The notes beneath the pieces are model-generated. The model made no database searches. It saw only the letters and a list, made by a program, of their open reading frames with translations, and was not told where the DNA came from. From Aegilops tauschii subsp. strangulata (taxonomy: Eukaryota; Streptophyta; Magnoliopsida; Poales; Poaceae), in assembly GCF_002575655.3 (NCBI RefSeq), contig NC_053039.3, positions 219,747,622 through 219,811,621 on the forward strand: a stretch of 64,000 nucleotides of DNA, read 5' to 3'. Shown here piece after piece: positions 13,164 to 22,500 of the stretch (positions within the stretch are counted from its first letter, which is position 1; each line of letters starts with the position of its first letter). The position numbers were made by a program, and so were the translations under genes.

Positions 13164-15960
13164 GCATCCCCAAGCTTAATTCCTGCTCATCCTCGAGTAG
13201 ATAAATGATAAAAAAGATAATTTTTGATGTGGAATGCTACCTAGCATAATCTTGATCATGTAATCTAATCATGGCATGAATATTAAGACATGAGTGATTC
13301 AAAGCAATAGTCTATCATTTGACATCAAGACAATAATACTTCAAGCATACTAATAAAGCAATCATGTATTTTCAAAATAACATGGCCAAAGAAAGTTATC
13401 CCTACAAAATCATATGGTCTGGCTATGCTCCATCTTCACCACACTAAATATTCAAATCATGCACAACCCCGATGACAAGCCAGGCAATTGTTTCGTACTT
13501 TTGATGTTCTCAAACATTTTCAACTTTCACGCAATACATGAGCGTGAGCCATGGATATAGCACTATAGGTGGAATAGAATATGATGGTGGAGGTTGTGTG
13601 GAGAAGACAAGAAGGAAGAAAGTCTCACATCGACGCGGCTAATCAGTGGGCTATGGAGATGCCCATCAATTGATGTCAATGCGAGGAGTAGGGATTGCCA
13701 TGCAACAGATGCACTAGAGCTATAAGTGTATGAAAGCTCAAACTGAAACTAAGTGGGTGTGCATCCAACTTGCTTGCTCATGAAGACCTAGGGCATTTGA
13801 GGAAGCCCATTGTTGGAATATACAAATCCAAGTTCTATAATGAAAATTCCCACTAGTATATGAAAGTGATAACTCAAGAGACTCTCTATAGGAAGAACAT
13901 GGTGCTACTTTGAAGCACAAGTGTGGTAAAAGGATAGTAACATTGTCCCTTCTCTCTTTTCTCTCATTTTTTCTGTTTTTTGTAGGCTTCTTTGGCCTCT
14001 CTCTCTTTTTTTTGGGGGGGGGGGGACTTCTTTGGCCACTTTTATTTTGATAACCTCACATGGGACAATGTTCTAATAATGATGATCATCACACTTTTAT
14101 TTACTTACAACTCAATATTACAACTCGATACTAGAACAAAGATATGGCTCTGTATGAATGCATCTGACGGTGTACCGGGATGTGCAACAATCTAGTGTAG
14201 CAAAGGTATCAAAAAATGGAGAAGCCATGAAAGTATCATGCTAGCTATCTTACGATCATGCAAAGCAATATGACAATGAATGCTAAAGTCATGTATATGA
14301 TGATGATGGAAGTTGCATGGCAATATATCTCGGAATGGCTATGGAAATGCCATGATAGGTAGGTATGGTGGCTGTTTTGAGGAAGATATAAGGAGGCTTA
14401 TGTGTGACAGAGCGTATCATATCACGTGGTTTGGATGCACCGCCGAATTTTGCACCGACTCTCGAGGTGAGAAAGGGCAATGCACGGTACCGAAGAGGCT
14501 AGCAATGATGGAAGGGTGAGAGTGCGTATAATCCATGGACTCAACATTAGTCATAAAGAACTCACATACTTATTGCAAAAGTCTATTAGCTATCGAAACA
14601 AAGTACTACGTGCATGCTCCTAGGGGGATAGATTGGTAGGAAAAGACCATCGCCCATCCCCGACCACCACTCATACGTAAGACAATAAAAAAATCATGCT
14701 CCGACTTCATCACATAACGGTTCACCATACGTGCATGCTTCGGGAATCACAAACCTCAACACAAGTATTTCTACCAATCCACAATTACTCACTAGCATGA
14801 CTCTAATTTCACCATCTTTATATCGCAAAACTATTGCAAGGAATCAAACATATCATATTCAGTGATCTACAAGTTTTATGTAGGATTTTATGACTAACAA
14901 TGTGAATGACCAATTCCTGTCATCTCTCTAAATAGATATAAGTGAAGCAAGAGAGTTTAATTCTTTCTTCAAAAGATATGCCCACACTCTAACAAATATA
15001 AGTGAAGCAAAAGAGCATTCTACAAATGGCGGTTTTCTATGTGTAGGGAAACAGGCAATCCAAACTTCAAATGATATAAGTGACGCACATGAAGCATTCT
15101 ATAAAGCCATACTCAAAAGATATAAGTGAAGTGCAATGAGCATTCTATAAATCAACCATGGGCTATCTCATACCAGCATGGTGCATCAATGAAAAAGGGA
15201 AAAACTAAAATGCAAAAGACGCTCCAAGATTTGCACATATCACATGAACGAAACGAAACCAAAAACATACCGATACTTGTTGAAGAAAGATGGGATGCCT
15301 TCCGGGGCATCCCCAAGCTTAGACTCTTGAGTCTCCTTGAATATTTACTTAGGGTGCCTTGGTCATCCCCAAGCTTGATCTCTTGCCTCTCCTCCTTCTC
15401 CTCATATCGAGACCTCCTCGATCTTTGATCACTTCATCCACACAAAACTCAACAGAAAGTTCGGTAATATCCGTTAGTATAATAAAGCAAATCACTACTC
15501 TAAGTAATGTTGCAAACCTATTCATATTTTGTTTTTACATTATAGCTACTGTAATATAACTTTTCCATGGCTTAATCCACTGATAGAAATCGATAGTTTC
15601 ATCAAAACAAGCAAGCAATGCATCAAAAACAGAATCTGTCTTAAACAGGACAGTCTGTAGTAATTTGAACATTAACCATACTTCTGGTACTCCAAAAATT
15701 CTAAAAAAATTAGGAAAATAAAAAATTTGTATAGAAAGACAGTGCAACAAGTTTCAGAACCGTTTGACGTTCCAGTAAAAATTGTAAAATCGCGCACTAC
15801 AGCCGAAGTTTCTGTTTTGCACCACATAAACCAACAAGCAATCTAAACATCCTAAAGGCAAACCTTGGCACATTATTTTTATAAAACAATGGAATTGTAC
15901 AAGGGGATAATTATTTTTATGAGAATCTTCATGAAAAATTCTACATTCTTTCCATGAGCA
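13164..15960 (-). other. Internal region of nested Athila-like element, non-coding
   Basis: No gag, protease, integrase or RT motif and no long open frame on either strand. It holds a polypurine motif at 13164-13178 that recurs at about 15310 and 15364, a homopolymer G run near 14013-14026, and a degenerate tandem repeat at 14934-15150. It looks like the internal part of a large non-autonomous retroelement derivative. Confidence 0.7.
14934..15150. repeat. Degenerate tandem repeat with ATATAAGTGAAGC motif
   Basis: Four imperfect copies of a unit of about 55-65 bp built around ATATAAGTGAAGC and GAGCATTCTATAAA lie head to tail inside the nested element. No coding potential is evident. Confidence 0.65.
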
Positions 15961-17334
15961 TGAACACAAGTATGGGGGATCAATTGTAGCCTCTTTCGAT
16001 AAGTAAGAGTGTCGAACCCAACGAGGAGCTAAAGGTAGAACAAATATTCCCTCAAGTTCTATCGACCACCGATACAACTCTACGCACGCTTAACGTTCGC
16101 TTTACCTAGAACAAGTATGAAACTAGAAGTACTTTGTAGGTGTTGCTGGATAGGTTTGCAAGATAATAAAGAGCACGTAAATAAAAAGTAGGGGCTGTTT
16201 AGATAAAGACACAACTAAGTTAGGTTTAGTAGAGAGCTTTTTGTCACAAGAAAGTTATTTTTCCGTAGGCAATCGATAACTAGACCGGTAATCATTATTG
16301 CAATTTTATTTGAGGGAGAGGCATAAGCTAACATACTTTCTCTTCTTGGATCATATGCACTTATCATTGGAACTCTAGCAAGCATCCGCAACTACTAAAG
16401 ATCATTAAGGTAAAACCCAACCATAGCATTATAAGGCGTCAAGTCCTATTTACTCCCATACGCAAACAACCTACTTACTCGAGTCTGTGTTCTGTCACTC
16501 ATGCCACCCACCATAAGCAAATCATGAACATATTGCAAACCCTATAGCGAGGATCCCTCACGCTTGCGCGACACGGAGGGCACCATAGGATAGCACCAAT
16601 AATAAAACATGCAACTCAAACCAATGACGGCGGTGAAGTTGTTGATGTAGATCGTTGTCGCGATGATGGCCCCGGCGGCATTCCGGCGCCACCGAGAGAG
16701 TGGGAGAGAGGCCCCCCTTATTCTTCTTCTTCCTTGACCTTCCCCCTAGATGGGAGGAGGGTTTCCCCTCTGGTCCTTGGCTTCCATGGCGACGGAGGGG
16801 CGGGAGCCCCTCCGAGATTGGATCTCTCTCTCTCTCTCTCTCTCTCACTCTGTTTCCTTCTGTTTCTGCGCTCCCTGATTCTGCCCTTTCACCGTTTCTT
16901 AAATTCTCGGAGATCCTTAACTCCGATTGGGCTGAAATTTTAACACAATTTTTAATCCGGATATCGGCTTTCTTGCGGCGAAAGAAGGGAACCAACCGCC
17001 TTACGGAGTGGCCACGAGGGCCCAGGGCGCGCCCTACCCCCTGGGGCACGCCCCTCACCCTCATGGGCCCCTCGGGCATCGTCTCGTGTTGATTCCACTT
17101 CCCAAAATTCACATATATTCCGAAAAAATCTCCGTAAGTATTTATCCCGTTTGGACTCCGTTTGATATGGATTTTCTGCAAAACAAAAAACATGCAACAA
17201 ACAGGAACTGGCACTCGGCACTGGTTCAATATGTTAGTCCCACAAATAGTATAAAAAGTTGCCAAAAGTACGTAAAAGTTTTAGAATATTGGCATGGAAC
17301 AATCAAAAATTATAGATACGACGAAGACGTATCA
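15961..17334 (-). repeat. 5' LTR of nested Athila-like element
   Basis: A 1374-bp LTR, shorter than its partner because of a single internal deletion after AACTCAAACCAAT (16610-16625) and small losses at its inner end. It ends ..ACGTATCA at 17334, directly followed by the GACCC duplication. It contains a (TC)n run near 16820-16848. Confidence 0.85.
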
Positions 17335-18392
17335 GACCCCCGATCACCTTTCGGTGGTCCCGGTACAATACCAATAACCCTCGAAACCATTCCAGCGACT
17401 GAAACTGGACTTCCCATATATAAATCTTTACCTCCGGACTATTCTGGAACTCCTCGTGATGTCCGGGATCTCATCCGGGACTCCGAACAACCTTCGGTAA
17501 CCACATACAATTTCCCATAACAACTCTAGTGTCACCGAACCTTAAGTGTGTAGACCCTACGGGTTCGGGAACCATGCAGACATGACCGAGACATCTCTCC
17601 GACCATAACCAACAGCGGGATCTGGATACCCATGTTCACTCCCACATGTTCCACGATGATCCCATCGGATGAACCACGATGTCGGGGATTCATTCAATCC
17701 TGTATACAATCCCCTTTGTCCATCGGTATGTTACCTGTGAGAGATTCGATCGTCGGTATCCCCATACCTCGTTCAATCTCGTTACCGGCAAGTCTCTTTA
17801 CTTGTTCTATAACGCATGATCCCGTGGCTAACTCCTTAGTCACATTGAGCTCATTATGATGATGCATTACCGAGTGGGACCAGAGATACCTCTCCGTCAT
17901 ATAGAGTGACAAATCCTAGTCTCGATTCGTGCCAACCCAACAGACACTTTCGGAGACACCCGTAGTGCACCTTTATAGCCACCCAATTACGTTGTGACGT
18001 TTGATACACCCAAAGCACTCCCACGGTATCCGGGATTTGCACAATCTCATGGTCTAAGTAAATGATACTTGACATTGGAAAAGCTCTAGCAAACGAACTA
18101 CACGATCTTGTGCTATGCTTAGGATTGGGTCTTGTCCATCACATCATTCTCCTAATGATGTGATCCCGTTATCAACGACATCCAATGTCCATGGTCAGGA
18201 AACCATAACCATCTATTGATCAACGACCTAGTCAACTAGAGGCTTACTAGGGACATGTTGTGGTCTATGTATTCACACATGTATTACGGTTTCCGGTTAA
18301 TACAATTATAACATGAACAATAGATAATTATCATGAACAAGGAAATATAATAATAAACATTTTATTATTGCCTCTAGGGCATATTTCCAACA
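17335..18392 (-). repeat. 5' LTR of Angela, outer segment
   Basis: Begins with the second GACCC copy (17335-17339) and runs to the LTR start TGTTGGAAATATG at 18392. It aligns with 4770-5829 of the 3' LTR. Confidence 0.9.
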
Positions 18393-18436
18393 CTGTCGAC
18401 GTGTGTCTCCACACCGTGGTTGTCCTCGGCCTCCAG

Positions 18437-19483
18437 CTACTCGTTCACGCGGAGCATGCGGGTGCTCTGCACGGACGAGAGCACCGCCCGGTTCAAGTCC
18501 AGGATGTCCGGTTCCGCCTGCAGGAGGGCCTTGATAGCAGCGGCATCCGCGCGCCCCGCGTCGAGTTTAGCCTCCACCGCCCTGTTCAAGTCCAGGACAT
18601 TCGGTTCCGCCTACAGGAGGGCCTCGATGGCAGCGGCATCCGCGTCCTCTGCGTCGAGTTGAGCCTCCGCCGCCCGGTTGAAGTCCAGGACGTCTGGTTC
18701 CGCCTGTAGGAGGGCCTCGATGGAAGCGGCATCCGCGCACTCCGCGTCAAGTTGAGCCTCCACCGCCCGATTCACGTCCACGACATCCGGTTCCGCCTGC
18801 AGGAGAGCCTCGATGGCAGCGGCATGCTCGCGCTCTGCATCGAGTTGAGCCTCTGCCTCCCGGTCCTCCTTTAGTATCGCCAGGTTGAACCGCTGGTCTG
18901 CATGGACCATGGGGGACCCGGACGCCGGCACGAAGTCGACGTCCATCGTCTCATACCCATCGGGGGTCTTCTGCGTCGCGACCTCCGCCATGAACATTGG
19001 GTCGGGTTCCTCCTCCTCGTAACTTGGCTCCACAGAACTCGGGGATTGGACCTCCGCAAAGCGAGCTTGGGAACGGAGGTCTATGGCGCCGGCCGCCGCC
19101 GCAATTTCTTCGCGGCACTCCGGCGTCAGCATCTTGTAGTACGTGATCTTGCGGCGCACCATGACTTTCTGACGAACTAGGGGACGCTTGATGCGGGCTA
19201 GGGGATCGAAAGGTGGGGGAATGGTCTGGAGAGGAGGTGTGGTTTTGGGGCAGTGGCTGGCGTAGGCCGAGTGAAGGTTCTGGTGTGAATAGTGGTTTCG
19301 GTGACGACCGGTCAATCGGTTTTGACTGTACATCGTTCTTGTCGTGTTCGCGTTGCACCCCGGCAGGCTAGACCTTCCACGTCGCTCACTGAATGGAACG
19401 CGCTTCGTATTGCATTTTCGCTCGCTTGTGGGACCGCAGTTGAGAGCAAACCGACGTCCCTCCCCCTCCCCCGCCCGCGTCAT
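18437..19483 (-). pseudogene. Unknown gene coding for 31-residue tandem repeats, with stops
   Basis: A minus-strand frame open from 19483 to a TAG at 18611-18613, continuing in the same frame to a second TAG at 18437-18439. I favour the Met at 19162 (MVRRKITYYKMLTPECRE) as the original start, because upstream sequence reads like leader. The N-terminal part is E/A/P rich (SYEEEEPDPMFMAEV). From about 18860 downward come four full copies of a 31-residue unit (EAQLDAE..AAAIEALLQAEPD..D.NRA), helical and acidic. Both stops are CAG-to-TAG type changes. I do not recognise the family. It may be a host gene fragment or a gene carried by a transposon; Angela lies immediately to its left. Confidence 0.6.
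18470..18862. repeat. 93-bp tandem repeat inside the 31-residue-repeat gene
   Basis: The anchor motif (GTTCAAGTCC and close variants) occurs at 18491, 18584, 18677 and 18770, spaced exactly 93 bp, with a partial fifth unit to the right. 93 bp equals 31 codons, so the expansion preserves the reading frame. Confidence 0.9.
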
Positions 19484-19494
19484 TTATACTACCA

Positions 19495-19533
19495 CTCCCT
19501 CTGTTTTATGCGGGGTAAATAAAACAGAGGGAC
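19495..19533. mobile_element. Deletion remnant of a Stowaway MITE
   Basis: A 39-bp near-perfect inverted repeat, CTCCCTCTGTTTTAT against its complement, with only 8-10 nt between the arms. The arms match the ends of the full Stowaway at 21253-22134, so this looks like two termini fused after loss of the middle. Confidence 0.7.
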
Positions 19534-19545
19534 TATACTACGGAT

Positions 19546-19668
19546 GAGGATCCCCTGACGTGGCCGAACCCATTGAGTAACTGACATGCGGGGCCTAGCA
19601 AGCATGGGGTCCGCCAGTAAGCGACCGAAAGGGAGGGTAAGGCAGGGATACCTACGTCAGAGGATCCA
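19546..19668. mobile_element. Short inverted-repeat (MITE-like) element
   Basis: About 123 bp bounded by inverted arms GAGGATCCCCTGACGT (19546-19561) and ACGTCAGAGGATCC (right arm near 19653-19668). No duplication is evident and the superfamily is unknown. Confidence 0.5.
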
Positions 19669-19680
19669 CTTCCACTACTA

Positions 19681-20248
19681 CTCCCTCCTTCCATCTACTA
19701 TACAGGGCCGAATGTGTTTTTCGAGGCTAACTTTGACCAAATGTTAGAGTAATAATATATGACATGCAACTTGCACAAAAAATACGGTCAAATTCGTATG
19801 TGAAAGGAGCTTTCAATGATATAGTTTTCACATTATACATCTCATGTACTATTAATCTTGTCAATAGTCAAAGGCGGGTTTGAAAAACGCATTAGAGCAT
19901 GGTTAATAATATAGCCTGCCGATGGGTATAAGGAACTGCCATGTCATCTATAGCCATCATCTATATGCACTCATACAATAGTGTGGGCTATAAGGTTTGT
20001 TATTTCCCGCAAAAAATATATATAAGGTTGGCTATTGTATTAGTACTTTTTTCCATCTCCTATCATCCCTTTCTTCGTATTTATTGTATTTACCTAGGAA
20101 TGCGTATATAGCTAGGCTCTTGCATGAGAGCTCACTCCCCTTACTTTTTCACATCTCTCTCCTCCACATAGGCAAAAGTGCCATGTAAGTGGGCTACAAG
20201 CCCACTCTTGTACTTGCTGTTAGGCCCTATATAAATGGAAGGAGGGAG
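19681..20248. mobile_element. Stowaway (Tc1/mariner) MITE carrying a nested MITE
   Basis: Termini CTCCCTCCTTCCATCTA on the left and its complement GATGG..GGAGGGAG type sequence on the right form TIRs of about 28 bp ending in GGGCC. TA duplications flank it (19679-19680 and 20249-20250). With the nested 19895-20219 segment and one TTA copy removed, the element is about 240 bp, normal for this family. Confidence 0.9.
19895..20219. mobile_element. Tourist/PIF-Harbinger-like MITE nested in Stowaway
   Basis: A 325-bp insertion bounded by TTA on both sides (19892-19894 and 20220-20222), the 3-bp duplication of PIF/Harbinger elements. Left end GAGCATGGTTAATA and right end (complement) CAGCAAGTACAAGAG resemble degenerate versions of one terminal repeat. 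Its right part carries a small inverted repeat GTGGGCTACAAGCCCAC. Confidence 0.7.
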
Positions 20249-20575
20249 TACTATGAGCCCTGCATACTCTACTACAGATGTTGTCAGTACTCCACTAGTA
20301 CTATTGGACAGGGAGCTTAAAAAAGTTACTATTGGACTGGCTATACATGGTGAAATCCTAGTAGGAAGAGCATGCGCGAGAACAAGCACATTCACGTGGT
20401 TGAAAACAAATTGGAAACCATCTTTGTTTGAATACAAATCTAGGAGTACGTACGAATCTAACAATATTGATTGGGCGTTGTTGAATGTTGATACTTTTTC
20501 TATAAGTTTGATCAAAGTAGAGATACTTTGACTACACATAAAACTTATATGTAAACTAGAAAGGATCGGAGGGAG
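20249..20575. other. Sequence with one Stowaway-like right end
   Basis: No gene seen. The right end (20537-20575) reads as a Stowaway terminus (CTCCCTCCGATCCTTTC on the minus strand). I cannot find a matching left terminus with confidence, so this is a partial element or unrelated intergenic DNA. Confidence 0.4.
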
Positions 20576-20802
20576 TATATTGTACGTTCAAAAGTGAAAC
20601 GAACATTGAATACCCTTTATATATGATTTGCGAATGTTATGATCATAGGTTCAAAATTTTGAATCCGCCTTAGGTATCACACATGCACCCACTCGTTCTC
20701 TCTTGGTTTCATCTCGGGGTCCGGAGATCGATTGAAAGAGGACTAGGGTGAGTACAATACGTTTGTTTCGCTTATGAACGTACAATATACTCCCTCTGAT
20801 CC
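20563..20802. repeat. Inverted repeat pair flanking about 180 bp
   Basis: A 28-bp arm at 20563-20590 (starts GGATCGGAGGGAGTATATTG) matches the complement of 20775-20802 at 27 of 28 positions, and weaker pairing continues inward for about 15 bp. It may be a MITE of about 240 bp, or two facing Stowaway ends. There is no coding content between the arms. Confidence 0.6.
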
Positions 20803-21252
20803 CCACAGACCCCCCCTGTGGGTCATTTATATCATAGAAACAAACCAAACCTTTATCTCCTTACACGACACGCAATTAATCTCTCAGCATCAATCGATCT
20901 CGTCAAGATGTGTCGGGGCATGAACCGAATGGGATGTCAAAACTAAGACGGGAAGCGACACGTAGTGGAGGCAAAGTGAAACTTTAAACGAACCATTTGT
21001 TTGTATGCATGTCGGACAAATTACAACATTGGAAATACAAGCATGATCTAGGCCCACATGCGAATGATACTCGGCGGAATGTTCAAATGAGGCTTGCGGG
21101 AGGATGGACTCAATCGGAGGGCGGCATGATCGATGGAGAAGAGGGTTGGAGAGGAATGAGAAATAAGCAATGCCACATGATTATACTTGAACGGCTCAAA
21201 TAAACAATAATTTGTCTCGTTTTCCCTTCTGTCTTGGTCATGGAGTAAGATA
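20803..21252. other. Intergenic sequence, nothing recognised
   Basis: About 450 bp with no open frame that resembles a protein and no repeat or terminus I can identify. Confidence 0.5.
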
Positions 21253-22134
21253 CTCCCTCTGTTTTTATTTACTCTGCATATTAGGTTTGACTGAAGTCAA
21301 ACTTCATAAAATTTGACCAAATTTATAGAAAACTAGCAAGATGCCCGTGCGTTGCACAGAACATCAAGATCTTGTGAGAGAAAAGGATGAACTAGGGAAG
21401 GCCTTATCTGCAAATGTGGAGAGGATTGCGGGTAAATTGTCATAGTTTCCTTCCTATCCATTAGATATAGATCGAGCGGCCTATATGGCAGGATGGCAGG
21501 CACACCATCATCACCAACTCTGCCTTTTATCTACACTAGCAAGATGCCTGTGCGTTGCACGGAACATAAAGATGCATTTGTATGAGTAGTTTATCTTGTA
21601 GGAGAAAAGGATGAATGAGGGAAGGCCTTATTTGCAAATGTGGAGAGGGTGTGGGTATCTTTTTGCAAAATTGCCATAGTTTCCTTCCTATCTGTCAGAT
21701 ATAAATCGGACGGACTCTTATAAAAAATAGAGTAGGTGATGATGGTGTGCCTGCCATCCTGCAATATAGGCCGTCCGATTTATATCTGACAGATAGGAAG
21801 GAAACTATGGCAATTTTGCAAAAAGGTACCACACACCTCTCCACATTTGCAAATAAGGCCTTCCCTCGTTCATCCTTTTCTCTCACAAGATAAACTAGTC
21901 ATACAAATGCATCTTGATGTTACGTGCAACGCACGGGCATCTTGCTAGTAAGAGTAGAAATATGAACATTTACAATACTAAATCTATTTGATGTGAAAGT
22001 ATATTCAATAATGAATCTAATGGTATTGATTTGTTACTGTATATGTTATTATTTCTGTCTATACACTTTGTCAAAGTTTATAAAGTTTGACTTTGAGCAA
22101 AGCTAAAATGCGGAGTAAATAAAAACAGAGGGAG
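21253..22134. mobile_element. Stowaway MITE interrupted by a foldback unit
   Basis: Left end CTCCCTCTGTTTTTATTTAC (21253) and right end GTAAATAAAAACAGAGGGAG (22134) are inverted repeats flanked by TA (21251-21252 and 22135-22136). The central 618 bp (21332-21949) is a separate insertion, so the original MITE was about 265 bp. Confidence 0.88.
21332..21949. repeat. 618-bp foldback element with ACTAGCAAGATG termini
   Basis: Both ends are ACTAGCAAGATGCCCGTGCG in inverted orientation. A first unit (21332-21534) and a second unit (21535-about 21718) are direct repeats. The right part (about 21720-21949) is the inverted copy of the second, giving arms of about 180 bp around a loop of about 55 nt. 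On the strand where it is a 3' end, the terminus reads ..CATCTTGCTAG|T, which resembles a Helitron CTAG end, but the inverted arrangement is not typical. A further copy sits at 24862. Confidence 0.75.
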
Positions 22135-22136
22135 TA

Positions 22137-22500
22137 CGCAGGGACTAGTATAGTTACTACTGCCGGAACATGGTAAGTTGGACGCCTAAATGCGGGCACG
22201 GACGGGGCACACCTCAATTATTCTTTCAAACAGTCGGACACCTACATTTAGCACACCATCCGGCTACTTAATCAAGTGTTACACTTCACTACTTGAAAAG
22301 GAAAAGGGTGGTACCGTACCCAAAACCACCACACTTGGGGCTAGGGTAACAACTTGGTACTGTACCACATTTGAACCTAGGCACAAAAACCACATGTTCT
22401 ACACGTAATGCGCAACACGGAGCACTGACACTCGAATATGGCCGGGAAAACAGGGAAACCGACATGTGGGGCACACCTGTCGGGACGACGTGGTGTAGAC
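22137..22500. other. Intergenic sequence, nothing recognised
   Basis: About 360 bp without coding content. It contains CACTACTTGAAAAGGAAAAG at 22287, weakly like a CACTA terminus, judged not sufficient. Confidence 0.4.

Larger units (their letters stand above)
11629..17334 (-). mobile_element. Non-autonomous Athila-like Ty3/gypsy element nested in Angela
   Basis: Two related LTRs (11629-13163 and 15961-17334) flank 2.8 kb with no gag or pol. A perfect 5-bp duplication GACCC flanks the whole insertion (11624-11628 and 17335-17339). LTRs begin TGATACGTCTCC on the minus strand. A polypurine motif AAGCTTGGGGATGC abuts the left LTR, making that the 3' LTR. The sequence expected after the 5' LTR (the tRNA-Asp type primer site seen in the related copy at 42443) is missing, so a deletion has removed the LTR/primer-site junction. 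The LTR family matches the element at 40956. Confidence 0.85.
4345..18392 (-). mobile_element. Ty1/copia retrotransposon, Angela/BARE/WIS type
   Basis: A nearly complete minus-strand copia element whose LTRs start TGTTGGAAATATGCCCTAG, the well-known BARE1/Angela/WIS start. The 3' LTR is 4345-5829, the internal domain 5830-10965, and the 5' LTR 10966-18392 split by a nested element at 11629-17334. Domain order on the minus strand is gag, protease, integrase, RT, RNase H, as expected for copia. Reading frames carry many stops and frameshifts, so it is dead. The 3' LTR lacks about 240 bp because a gypsy element sits in it. The right-hand target duplication should be CTGTC (18393-18397); its partner lies outside the window. 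Confidence 0.9.

Noticed and set aside
22287..22310. CACTACTTGAAAAGGAAAAG preceded by CTT, a possible left terminus matching CTT after the right CACTA end
   Set aside because: The similarity to the right terminus is weak after CACTAC, the next 200 bp contain none of the right-end subterminal motifs, and a 3-bp flank match is expected by chance fairly often.
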